Assembly (NCBI GenBank): GCA_002382645.1
Contig: DFYP01000051.1
Span: forward strand, 503-15,474
Direction: 5' to 3'
DNA length: 14,972 bases
Source: Desulfovibrio sp. UBA4079
Lineage (GTDB): Bacteria > Desulfobacterota > Desulfovibrionia > Desulfovibrionales > Desulfovibrionaceae
Shown in pieces: positions 1-6,130 of this stretch. The notes under the pieces were generated by a model, which worked only from the letters and a program-made list of their open reading frames with translations, was not told where the DNA came from and searched no databases. The position numbers were made by a program, and so were the translations under genes. Position 1 is the first letter of the stretch. Each line of letters begins with the position of its first letter.

Positions 1-1
1 C

Positions 2-154
2 CAGGCCCTGGCCGAACAGCGCCGCATCCTGGACGTGCGCCTGCCCGCCGACCTCCGCGGCCTGGGCCCGGAATCCGGCCGCCGGCTCAGGGAACTGCGC
101 GCACGTGCCCTGACGCAGGCAATCTCATTGACAGAAAATTCTGCCCGGGAGTAA
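2..154 (+). CDS. 3' end of an unidentified gene
   Basis: An open frame enters from the left edge and ends at a TAA at 152-154, giving the last 50 residues of a protein. The visible part is rich in Arg, Leu and Ala and looks helical (for example LRELRARALTQ), then ends in a short polar tail. There is no recognisable domain or catalytic motif, so I assign no function. The stop codon lies inside the promoter proposed for the next gene: the TAA forms the first bases of the -10 element. The codon pattern (G or C in third positions) matches the neighbouring genes, which supports real coding. The start and most of the protein lie outside the window. Confidence 0.55.
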   Translation, partial: QALAEQRRILDVRLPADLRGLGPESGRRLRELRARALTQAISLTENSARE

Positions 155-157
155 TAT
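128..157 (+). promoter_or_regulatory. Sigma-70 type promoter for the response regulator gene
   Basis: TTGACA at 128-133 is a perfect -35 hexamer. After 18 bases comes TAATAT at 152-157, which matches the -10 consensus at four of six positions. Transcription would start near 164, about 30 bases before the ATG at 195. The promoter overlaps the last codons of the upstream gene. Not tested; judged by consensus only. Confidence 0.5.
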
Positions 158-173
158 ACGAATCGATACTCCC
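147..173. repeat. 7-bp inverted repeat over the -10, possible operator
   Basis: GGGAGTA at 147-153 and TACTCCC at 167-173 are perfect inverted copies separated by 13 bases. They bracket the proposed -10 and start point, a usual place for a repressor site. It could also be a weak hairpin at the end of the upstream gene, but no T run follows, so an operator is the better guess. Confidence 0.35.
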
Positions 174-194
174 CCGACTTCAAGGCAGGTTGAT

Positions 195-590
195 ATGCGC
201 TTTCTGGTGGTGGACGACGACGAACGGGTGGCCCTGCTCCTGAGCAAGAAACTGGCGGCCTACGGGGAATGCGTCCTGGCGGGCAGCGGCGAGGACGCCC
301 TGGCCCGGTTCGCCGAATGCTACGACGCGGGCCAGCCCTTCCAGGCCGTGTTCATGGACATCAAGATGCCCGGCATGGACGGCCACGAGGTGGTCCGGCG
401 CATGCGCGAACTGGAAAGCCGGCGCGGAAAGAATCCCCTGGAGTCCTTCAAGCTGGTGATGATCTCGGCTTTTTCCGACCCCAAAAACGTGTGCCAGTCC
501 TTTTTCCAGGGCCAGGCCGACGCCTTTGTGGCCAAGGCCGACATCAAGGACAGCCTGGTGCGCGAACTCAAGGCCATCAAGCTGATCTAG
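195..590 (+). CDS. Single-domain response regulator (CheY-like receiver)
   Basis: 131-residue protein that is almost entirely one receiver domain, expected to be phosphorylated by a histidine kinase and to act through protein contacts because no output domain follows. Visible features are the acidic cluster D7-D8-D9, the phosphoacceptor D55 in FMDIKMPGMDG, the switch Ser91 in MISAF, and the conserved Lys114. The Lys is followed by Ala (KAD) and not the usual Pro. A charged loop of about 12 residues (72-83) sits between helix 3 and strand 4. The start is supported by AAGGCAGG at 182-189. It ends 6 bp from a convergent gene. No kinase gene is adjacent, so the partner is unknown. The class is secure; the specific role is not. 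Confidence 0.92.
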   Translation: MRFLVVDDDERVALLLSKKLAAYGECVLAGSGEDALARFAECYDAGQPFQAVFMDIKMPGMDGHEVVRRMRELESRRGKNPLESFKLVMISAFSDPKNVCQSFFQGQADAFVAKADIKDSLVRELKAIKLI

Positions 591-596
591 GACGCC

Positions 597-1142
597 TCAC
601 TCCGCGAACAGATAGGCGAACCGCCCGGCCAGCTCGTCGGTGCGGGCGATGAGCGTCTGGGCCTCGGCCTTGAGCCGGGTCTCGTCCAGAAGCCCCAGTT
701 CCGATTCCAGGTAATAGGACAGGACGTTGCCGCCCTCGGAAAAGAGCCAGGTCACGGCAAAGGCCGAGCCCAGCTGGGGCCGGTCCCTGAACTCCGGCAC
801 GGCCAGGAGCCGGACGCGCAGGGCCTTGTCCCCGGCCTTGGCCAGCTTGAATCCGGCCGAGGTGCGCAGGGCCTCGCGCAGCTCCAGGGCCAGGCGCTGG
901 CCCAAGGGGTCCTCGCCCACGGTCTCCACGAACACGGGCACGCGCTCCTTGTCCGGAACCTCCCGCTTCTTCTCGGCCTTGGCCTCGGTCTTGTTCTCGG
1001 CCTTGGCCGCCTTCTGATCGGCCTTGGCCTCGGGCTTCTGCCCGGTCTCCACGGCCTTGGCCCCGGCCTGCTGGGCCAGGGCGGGTCCGCAGGGCAGCAT
1101 CAGGGCCAGCAGCAGGACGCAGACGAGACAGCGCGTGGTCAT
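597..1142 (-). CDS. Small exported protein with Ala/Lys/Glu-rich linker, function unknown
   Basis: 181-residue protein. Residues 1-23 are a signal peptide (Arg near the N-terminus, hydrophobic core, ALA-QQ cleavage site), so it is exported to the periplasm. Residues 24-65 are a low-complexity Ala/Lys/Glu/Gln stretch with repeated KA and EA steps, probably an extended or helical spacer. Residues 66-181 form a compact domain beginning VPVFVETVGEDPLGQRLALEL. That opening resembles small periplasmic proteins I have seen in other proteobacteria, but I cannot name the family. A GTG at 1148 is also in frame; I prefer the ATG at 1142 because AAGGAG (1153-1148) is correctly spaced for it and overlaps the GTG. 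It is second in an operon: the upstream stop TAA (1154-1152) overlaps this Shine-Dalgarno sequence. Confidence 0.8.
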   Translation of the reverse strand: MTTRCLVCVLLLALMLPCGPALAQQAGAKAVETGQKPEAKADQKAAKAENKTEAKAEKKREVPDKERVPVFVETVGEDPLGQRLALELREALRTSAGFKLAKAGDKALRVRLLAVPEFRDRPQLGSAFAVTWLFSEGGNVLSYYLESELGLLDETRLKAEAQTLIARTDELAGRFAYLFAE

Positions 1143-1151
1143 GGTCACTCC

Positions 1152-1955
1152 TTATTTTCCGCGGGTCCGGCGCACGGCGTCATAGGCCGCGTCCAGGTCC
1201 CGGAGCAGATCGTCCACCTCGGCGGGCCGCTCCCCGGCCAGGCGGCCGCAAAACTCGTGGATGGGGGCCTCGGCCTCCTTGGCCGGGGGCAGTTCCGGCA
1301 GCTCCCGCAGCCCCAGCCCGGCGAAGTCCACGGGCTGGAAGCGCATGCTCTTGTCCAGGCTCTCGGCGTAGCCGTTGTCCGAGGCCCCGGCGATGTTCTC
1401 GCGGGAGACGTTCTCGGGGTTGAAGGTCTTCATGTACTGCATGACCCCGGAGGGGCTCAGGTTCTCGTTCACCTTGTGCACGCTGGCGTTGATCTGGCTG
1501 CACAGCTCCTGCAATTGCTTGTAATGAATGGAAAGCTTGCGGCGGCCGCGGTCCTTGTGGTCCACGTAGGAGTGGCCGTGCATGTAGCCGTGGGCCTCAG
1601 TGGCCGCCTCGGCGTAGGCCGCCTGCACGGTCTTGGCGTAGCGGCCCTTGCGGGTCAGGCCAAAGGCCGGGCCCGAACTGGGCAGGACCAGCTCGGGCGG
1701 GGCAAAGGAGACCAGGCCGGGGTCCGCGCCCAGGGCCCGGTAGAAGTTCTCGGCCTCGGCCCCGCGCAGGAGCAGGAAATGGAGCACCGAGAAGCGGGCC
1801 TGGGTCTGGGTCTGGATCTGGCGGAACTGGCGCACCAGGTTCTGGAACCCGTCCAGCAGGGCGTCCAGACGGCTGCGGGTCCCGAAGAAGTTCTCGGCCA
1901 TCTCGGTGAGCACTTCCTGGGAAAGCATGCTGGCCAGTTCGTCGAACCCGTTCAT
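1152..1955 (-). CDS. Conserved-looking cytoplasmic protein of unknown function
   Basis: 267-residue protein with no signal peptide or membrane segment. The N-terminal third (residues 1-66) is predicted helical and begins MNGFDELASMLSQEVL. A middle part has a His-rich stretch, AHGYMHGHSYVDH (121-133), followed by basic residues DRGRRK. A further helical segment lies at about 141-178, and a Pro/Glu-rich linker (219-232) leads to a C-terminal helix. I recognise no family. The start at 1955 has AGAGG a few bases upstream and matches the onset of plausible protein; the reading frame stays open further upstream but has no support there. It is first of a two-gene minus-strand unit with the exported protein and is divergent from a glycosyltransferase. 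The His cluster could bind metal, but that is speculation. Confidence 0.8.
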   Translation of the reverse strand: MNGFDELASMLSQEVLTEMAENFFGTRSRLDALLDGFQNLVRQFRQIQTQTQARFSVLHFLLLRGAEAENFYRALGADPGLVSFAPPELVLPSSGPAFGLTRKGRYAKTVQAAYAEAATEAHGYMHGHSYVDHKDRGRRKLSIHYKQLQELCSQINASVHKVNENLSPSGVMQYMKTFNPENVSRENIAGASDNGYAESLDKSMRFQPVDFAGLGLRELPELPPAKEAEAPIHEFCGRLAGERPAEVDDLLRDLDAAYDAVRRTRGK

Positions 1956-2073
1956 CCTGCCTCTTCCCCGAATTCGGGCGTCCTTCTTGCGCTTGTATGA
2001 AATTCTTCCTATGAGAGCAATGCCGCATGCGCCCTTGGAAGCCCGGGCGCGACCAACCCCAACCGGACCGTCC
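1956..2073. promoter_or_regulatory. Divergent intergenic region with weak promoter candidates both ways
   Basis: An AT-richer patch at about 1985-2022 lies between divergent genes. On the minus strand TTGCTC and TACAAG are 17 bases apart. On the plus strand TTGCGC (1987-1992) and TATGAG (2010-2015) are also 17 apart. Each hexamer matches consensus at only three or four positions, so a divergent promoter region is likely but the exact boxes are uncertain. Confidence 0.3.
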
Positions 2074-3192
2074 ATGCCCCGAACCCCGAACACCGAGCCC
2101 CCCCGCGACGCGGTCTGCCTGTTCAATTCCAACCGGGCCTGGGGCGGCGGGGAGAAGTGGTTCCTGGACCACGCCCTGCTCCTGGCCAAGCGGGGCTGGC
2201 GGGTCTGCTGCGTGGTCAACCGGGGCTCGGCCCTGGCCCAGCGGCTGCGCGGCCATCCGGAAATTCCGCTCCTGGAGCTGCCCCTGGGCAACCTGAGCTT
2301 CCTCAATCCCCTCACCCTGCTCCGGCTGGCGGGATTTTTCCGGAAACAGCGGGTGCGCGCCGCGATCCTGGCCCTGCCCTCGGACCTCAAGGCCGGGGGC
2401 CTGGCGGCCCGGCTGGCCGGGGTGCCGCGCATCTTTTTCCGCCGGGGCATCGCCCTGCCCACCCGGGACACGGCCTTCAACCGCTTCCTGTTCCGTTGCG
2501 TGCTCACCGGGCTCATCTGCAATTCCGAGCACACCCGGAACATGGTCCTGGCCGGGAACCCGGACCTGCTGCCCCGGGAACGCACCTTTGTGCTCTACAA
2601 CGGCCTGGACGTGGCCGCCCTGGACGCCCAGCCCGGCACGCCCCTCAGGGAGCGGCGGCCCGGCGAGGTCCTCATCGGCAGCGCCGGACGGCTCACCGAA
2701 CAGAAGGGCCAGACCTACCTGCTCCAGGCCGCGGCCCAGCTGCGGGACCAGGGCCTGAACTTCCGGGTGCTCCTGGCCGGGACCGGGGAGCTGGAGGCTG
2801 GACTGCGCCAACAGGCCCGGGACCTGAACCTGGAAGATCGCGTGGAATTCCTGGGCTTTGTCCAGGACATGAAGGCCTTCTACCTGAGCCTCGACATCCT
2901 GGCCCTGCCCTCGCTCTGGGAGGGCTTCGGCTACGTGCTCACCGAGGCCATGGCCCTGCGCCTGCCCGTGGCCGCCTTCAGCGTGAGCAACATCCCCGAG
3001 GTGGTCGAGCACGGCCGCACCGGCCTGCTCACCCCGGCCGCCGAGGTTCCGGCCCTGGCCCAGAGCCTGGCCGCCCTGATCCAGGACCCGGACCTACGCA
3101 CGCGCCTGGGCGCGGCCGGACGCCAGAGGGTCCTGGAGCGCTTCGAGATGGGCGCCACCCTGGCCCGGCTGGAGGCCCTGCTCCGGGCCTGA
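2074..3192 (+). CDS. GT4-family glycosyltransferase
   Basis: 372-residue glycosyltransferase with the GT-B two-domain fold, expected to move a sugar from a nucleotide-sugar donor to a glycan or lipid acceptor, probably in envelope polysaccharide synthesis. The N-terminal domain opens with CLFNSNRAWGGGEKW (15-29), the glycine-rich loop of this group. The C-terminal domain starts near IGSAGRLTEQKG and contains FLGF, then LPSLWEGFGYVLTEAM, holding the E-x7-E donor-site pair (about E283 and E291). No membrane segments are seen. The start is uncertain. ATG 2074 leaves a short leader before the fold, but ATGs at 2011 and 2020 are also in frame and none has a strong Shine-Dalgarno sequence. It stands alone, with no other glycan genes beside it, so the product glycan cannot be named. 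Confidence 0.9.
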   Translation: MPRTPNTEPPRDAVCLFNSNRAWGGGEKWFLDHALLLAKRGWRVCCVVNRGSALAQRLRGHPEIPLLELPLGNLSFLNPLTLLRLAGFFRKQRVRAAILALPSDLKAGGLAARLAGVPRIFFRRGIALPTRDTAFNRFLFRCVLTGLICNSEHTRNMVLAGNPDLLPRERTFVLYNGLDVAALDAQPGTPLRERRPGEVLIGSAGRLTEQKGQTYLLQAAAQLRDQGLNFRVLLAGTGELEAGLRQQARDLNLEDRVEFLGFVQDMKAFYLSLDILALPSLWEGFGYVLTEAMALRLPVAAFSVSNIPEVVEHGRTGLLTPAAEVPALAQSLAALIQDPDLRTRLGAAGRQRVLERFEMGATLARLEALLRA

Positions 3193-3298
3193 TCCGCACA
3201 TAGACGAATCGATCTCCTCCTTTTCCCGCCTGCCCGCAAATCGACCTCAGAACCTGGTATCGTTCCTTTGAACCGCCCTGAAATCCCCGGAATTTTCT

Positions 3299-3331
3299 TC
3301 TAGAATTACTTTAGAAATAATCTAGAAGTGA
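3299..3331. repeat. Three tandem degenerate 11-bp repeats
   Basis: The units TCTAGAATTAC, TTTAGAAATAA and TCTAGAAGTGA follow one another without gaps. TAGAA recurs at 3301, 3312 and 3323, exactly 11 bases apart. The outer copies also form an imperfect inverted repeat (TTCTAGAATTA against TAATCTAGAA). One-turn spacing is typical of sites bound by multimeric DNA-binding proteins, but no known box fits. Confidence 0.55.
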
Positions 3332-3450
3332 ATGATTCAAGTGCATTGCAAAAATTCAGACAACCTGCCGGAATAACGCCCGCCTTTCCCTTGGGCAAGG
3401 ATAGGACAATGGATAAAATACGAAGAACACGCGCCGGAACAGCGCTGGAA

Positions 3451-3468
3451 CAGCCGCAGCCGCGGCTG
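3451..3468 (-). terminator. Hairpin just after the hydrolase stop, weak terminator candidate
   Basis: CAGCCGC and GCGGCTG (7 bp, loop AGCC) directly follow the TGA of the minus-strand hydrolase gene. No clear T run follows in that direction, so an intrinsic terminator is only possible; it may serve as a 3' stabilising hairpin. Confidence 0.3.
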
Positions 3469-3936
3469 TCAGCCCCGCTTGCGGGACAGGAGTTCGCCGT
3501 CCAGAAGGAGGTGGGAGAAGTAGCCCAGCCAGCAGGCCAGGGCGTATGGCAGGAAGTCCCCGAAGTCCCGGCCGTAGAGAAACACGGGCACCACCAGGAT
3601 CGGGGCCGGGACCAGGAGCATGGCCCAGACCGAATGGGTCCAGCCCCGGTGCGGGGTCACGCCCGGAATGATGGCGGCCAGCCCCACATAGGCGGCCCAC
3701 TCGTAGCTCCGCTGCCAGAGCAGGCCCAGGTCCACCACCAGGAGCACGGCGTAGAACAGGTACTGGCCCTTGGACTTGGTGTCGATGTCCGGAAACAGCG
3801 CGCCCGCCAGGCAAAAACCGATGAGCCCGGCCAGGGTCAGCCAGTCCCGGGGCAGGAGCCCCAGGAACCAGAGCCCGGCCCCCAGCAGGGCGGCGGCGCA
3901 GAGCGCCCCGGCCATGTGTCCCTTGTATCCCGGCAC
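3469..3936 (-). CDS. YdjM-type membrane-bound metal-dependent hydrolase
   Basis: 155-residue inner-membrane protein of the YdjM/DUF457 family, predicted metal-dependent hydrolases whose substrates are mostly unknown. The family pattern is clear: His7 in MPGYKGHMAGA, FPDID (48-52), the TPHRGWTHS signature (95-102), and SHLLLDG (141-147), with about five hydrophobic segments between them. His and Asp residues in these motifs are the likely metal ligands. I chose the GTG start at 3936 because it gives the typical MPGYKGH opening and has AGAGGTGG upstream; ATG 3915 would drop the first conserved His. It follows sufB on the same strand, but a strong GC hairpin (3955-3980) lies between them, leaving almost no room for its own promoter. 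It may be expressed by readthrough. Confidence 0.82.
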   Translation of the reverse strand: MPGYKGHMAGALCAAALLGAGLWFLGLLPRDWLTLAGLIGFCLAGALFPDIDTKSKGQYLFYAVLLVVDLGLLWQRSYEWAAYVGLAAIIPGVTPHRGWTHSVWAMLLVPAPILVVPVFLYGRDFGDFLPYALACWLGYFSHLLLDGELLSRKRG

Positions 3937-3954
3937 AGCCACCTCTTGGAACAA

Positions 3955-3980
3955 CACGGCCCGGGCGGACCCGGGCCGTG
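3955..3980 (-). terminator. Strong GC hairpin after sufB, terminator or attenuator
   Basis: CACGGCCCGGG (3955-3965) and CCCGGGCCGTG (3970-3980) form a perfect 11-bp stem with a four-base loop. On the minus strand the stem is followed by TTGTTCC, a short T-rich tail. It lies 27 bp after the sufB stop and 18 bp before the hydrolase start, so it probably ends or reduces suf transcription before the last gene. Confidence 0.6.
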
Positions 3981-4007
3981 GAACAGAGCAATACCCCGCC
4001 AAAATCC

Positions 4008-5165
4008 CTAGAACATGTCCTTCTCGGACTCGGCAATGGTCTTCTGGATGGTCTCCTGGAGCTTCGCGGGCAGGCCCATGATCTCCACGTTGAGGAACCC
4101 GCGCACGATGGTGGAGGTGGCCTCCTCCTCGTCCATGCCGCGGGCCATGAGGTACTCGATCTCCTCCTGGGCGATCTTGCCCACCGCGGCCTCGTGGGAC
4201 AGCTCCACCCCGGCCACCCGGCCTTCCAGCTCGGGAATGGCGTGGATCACGCCCTTGCCCAGGATCAGGCCCTTGCACTCCAGGTGGCCGCGCGCGGGCA
4301 CGGCGTTGGCCTGGATGTGGCCGGGCACGATGAGTGTGCCGCCGGTGGTGATGGTCCGGGAAATGATCTCGGCCCGGGTCTCGGGGGCGTCCATGATCAC
4401 CCGGTTGCCCATGTTCAGGTGCGAGCCCTCCGGGGCCACCACCACGGAATTGAAGCGGGCCACGGCTCCGCGCCCGGCCAACCGGATGGTCGGGTACATC
4501 TGGAGGTCCTTGACCGGCTTCATGAGCACGTAGTTGCTCAGGTACGCGCCGCCCTCCTCCACCAGGCCGTAGGACCGGGGCCGCACCGTGACGTTCTCGC
4601 CCCAGTTGTGGATCATGGTGAAGGTCAGCTTGCCGCCCTTCTTCACGTAGAATTCGGAGATGCCCAGGTGCGCGCCCGCGTTGTGCGAGTCGGCCACCAG
4701 GCAGCCGGTGATGATGTGGACCTCGGAGTCCTCCTCCACCACCACGATGTTGTGCACGTTCTGCCCGGCCTTGTCGGCCTTGATGAACAGGCAGGACTGC
4801 ACCGGCTTCTCGATCTTCACGCCCTTCGTGGTGCGGATGAAGTAGCCGCCGTGGAGGTTCTCGGCCGCGGCCCGGGTGAACTCGTCCTTGTCCTTGTCGA
4901 TGAGCTTCCAGAAGTAGTCCGGCAGCCCGTCGTACTTGGCCAAGGCCTTCTTGATGTCCATGATCTCGACGTTGGGATCATTGGATTCACAATGCACGTT
5001 GGAGTGGTCCATGTGCAGGAACGAGGCGCTGCGGTCCGTCTCGTCCACGTCCACGCCGGACATGATGAGCTGCTCCTTGTCCGCCGCGGACATGGTGCGC
5101 AGGTCCTCGATCACGGGCCGTTCCAGGCCCTTGAAGGTGAACTGGGAAAGATCGACTTTGCTCAT
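4008..5165 (-). CDS. sufB: SufB-type Fe-S cluster scaffold protein
   Basis: 385-residue SufB/SufD-family protein that with SufC forms the scaffold on which Fe-S clusters are built in the cytoplasm. The C-terminal core motifs are intact: LECKGLILGKG with a Cys at about 297, in the place of the essential SufB cysteine, then VELSHEAAVGKI (Glu321, His324) and YLMARGMDEEEA followed by IVRGF. The middle is the Gly- and Val-rich beta-helix typical of the family. At 385 residues it is shorter than the roughly 495-residue E. coli SufB and matches the compact type found in archaea and strict anaerobes. The start has GGAG six bases upstream. It lies 11 bp after sufC. There are no sufA, sufD, sufS, sufE or sufU genes nearby. 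Confidence 0.93.
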   Translation of the reverse strand: MSKVDLSQFTFKGLERPVIEDLRTMSAADKEQLIMSGVDVDETDRSASFLHMDHSNVHCESNDPNVEIMDIKKALAKYDGLPDYFWKLIDKDKDEFTRAAAENLHGGYFIRTTKGVKIEKPVQSCLFIKADKAGQNVHNIVVVEEDSEVHIITGCLVADSHNAGAHLGISEFYVKKGGKLTFTMIHNWGENVTVRPRSYGLVEEGGAYLSNYVLMKPVKDLQMYPTIRLAGRGAVARFNSVVVAPEGSHLNMGNRVIMDAPETRAEIISRTITTGGTLIVPGHIQANAVPARGHLECKGLILGKGVIHAIPELEGRVAGVELSHEAAVGKIAQEEIEYLMARGMDEEEATSTIVRGFLNVEIMGLPAKLQETIQKTIAESEKDMF

Positions 5166-5176
5166 GGAGTACTCCG

Positions 5177-5935
5177 TCAGTTCAGGCAGCGCACGCATTC
5201 CTGGTAGCCGTAGGAACGGATGTGCTCGAGGATGTCCCGGGGCCGCGCCTCGCAGCAGAGGTGTCCGTTGTAGAGCACCTGGCCGCGGTCGGCGTTGACG
5301 TAGTCCAGGATGTAGCCGGTGTGGGTGATGATCAGCCCGGAGCGCGCGGTGCGCGACTTCTGCTCCTTCATGGACAGCTCGGCCCGGGGCGAGAGCTCGC
5401 CGGACAGGAGCGAGCGCACCACCTTGCCGATGAGCTGCATGTTCTCCAGGTCCACGCCGGACTCGGGCTCGTCGAAAAGCACGAGCTTGGGGTTCTGGGC
5501 CATGAGCTGGAGGAGCTCCGAGCGCTTGATCTCGCCGCCGGAAAAGCCCGCGTTGATGTCCCGGTCCAGGAACTCGGTGAAGTTGACCTTGCCGGCCAGG
5601 GCCTCGGGGTCCACCTGGCGGCCCCGGGCGCACATCTGCACCAGGTGCCGGGTCTTCAGGCCGTGGATGGTGGGCGGCCGCTGGAAGCTCATGCCCAGGC
5701 CCAGGCGCGCGCGCTCGAACGACGGGGCCTGGGTCACGTCCTGGCCCCGGAAGATGATCCGGCCGCCGGTGACGGTGTAGCCGGAAAAGCCCATGAGGGT
5801 CATGAGCAGCGAGGTCTTGCCCGAGCCGTTGGGCCCGAACAGGATGAAGGTCTCGCCCTCCTTGATGTGCAGGTTGATCCCCTTGAGGACCTCCCGCTCG
5901 CCGATTTTCACGTGCAGATCTTCGATCGTGAGCAT
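5177..5935 (-). CDS. sufC: SufC Fe-S assembly ATPase
   Basis: 252-residue ABC-type ATPase that powers Fe-S cluster assembly with SufB; it is soluble and has no membrane domain. All nucleotide-site motifs are present: Walker A GPNGSGKT (34-41), Q-loop Gln85 in SFQRPP, signature FSGGE (131-135), Walker B LVLFDEPESGVD (151-162) with catalytic Glu156, and His205 in IITHTG. A basic, polar insert lies at about 180-199. The C-terminus carries Cys227-Cys228 and a CVRC pair (247-250), which E. coli SufC lacks as far as I recall. GGGGA precedes the ATG at a suitable distance. It is first of the sufC-sufB unit and divergent from an Smr-domain gene. SufBC pairs are the minimal SUF system of many anaerobes. 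Confidence 0.93.
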   Translation of the reverse strand: MLTIEDLHVKIGEREVLKGINLHIKEGETFILFGPNGSGKTSLLMTLMGFSGYTVTGGRIIFRGQDVTQAPSFERARLGLGMSFQRPPTIHGLKTRHLVQMCARGRQVDPEALAGKVNFTEFLDRDINAGFSGGEIKRSELLQLMAQNPKLVLFDEPESGVDLENMQLIGKVVRSLLSGELSPRAELSMKEQKSRTARSGLIITHTGYILDYVNADRGQVLYNGHLCCEARPRDILEHIRSYGYQECVRCLN

Positions 5936-6130
5936 GCGCTTCCCCGTTGGCTGCAAGGATGGCCGCGGTCCGGCCGCGGCCTGCCGGTTGTACAGAAGCC
6001 CGGGCCCGAAGTCCAGGCCGCGGACCGCAGTCAGGAGAATGGGGACGACCGGGCTGTTGTCAAGGCCATCCGGCCCTTGACGCCGGGCCGCCCCGGCCCC
6101 ATCATCAAGGAAACGCACGCCGGAGCCGCC
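5936..6130. promoter_or_regulatory. Divergent sufC / smr control region
   Basis: Plus strand: TTGACG (6077-6082) and CATCAT (6100-6105), 17 apart, are a fair promoter for the Smr gene. Minus strand: a perfect TTGACA (6063-6058) could serve sufC, but the expected -10 (around 6036-6041) is poor. The sufC leader would be about 100 bases and includes the inverted repeat GGCCGCGG / CCGCGGCC at 5961-5981. I found no clear IscR/Rrf2-type site. Confidence 0.35.

Larger units (their letters stand above)
3193..3468. other. Convergent intergenic gap with AT-rich island
   Basis: This 276-bp gap lies between the convergent glycosyltransferase and hydrolase genes. No convincing gene is present. A 14-codon frame at 3332-3376 and longer plus-strand frames are not supported by ribosome sites or protein character. 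Positions 3290-3360 are strikingly AT-rich for this chromosome and hold tandem 11-bp repeats. TTGGGC (3391-3396) and TAAAAT (3414-3419), 17 apart, look promoter-like on the plus strand and would drive RNA antisense to the hydrolase gene. Confidence 0.5.

Noticed and set aside
158..3213. ACGAATCGAT occurs at 158-167 and again at 3204-3213, both in intergenic AT-richer spots.
   Set aside because: Ten-base repeats are expected many times by chance in 15 kb, and the surrounding bases do not extend the match.
3328..4011. Long plus-strand frame opposite the hydrolase gene, with an AAGGATAGGACA-ATG inside.
   Set aside because: The protein is low-complexity and rich in Gln, Gly, Pro and His, as expected for the mirror of a GC-rich gene; the minus-strand frame has clear family motifs.
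5222..6130. Upstream extension of the Smr-domain reading frame across sufC.
   Set aside because: The extension is antisense to the SufC motifs, while ATG 6131 has a good ribosome site and begins plausible protein.
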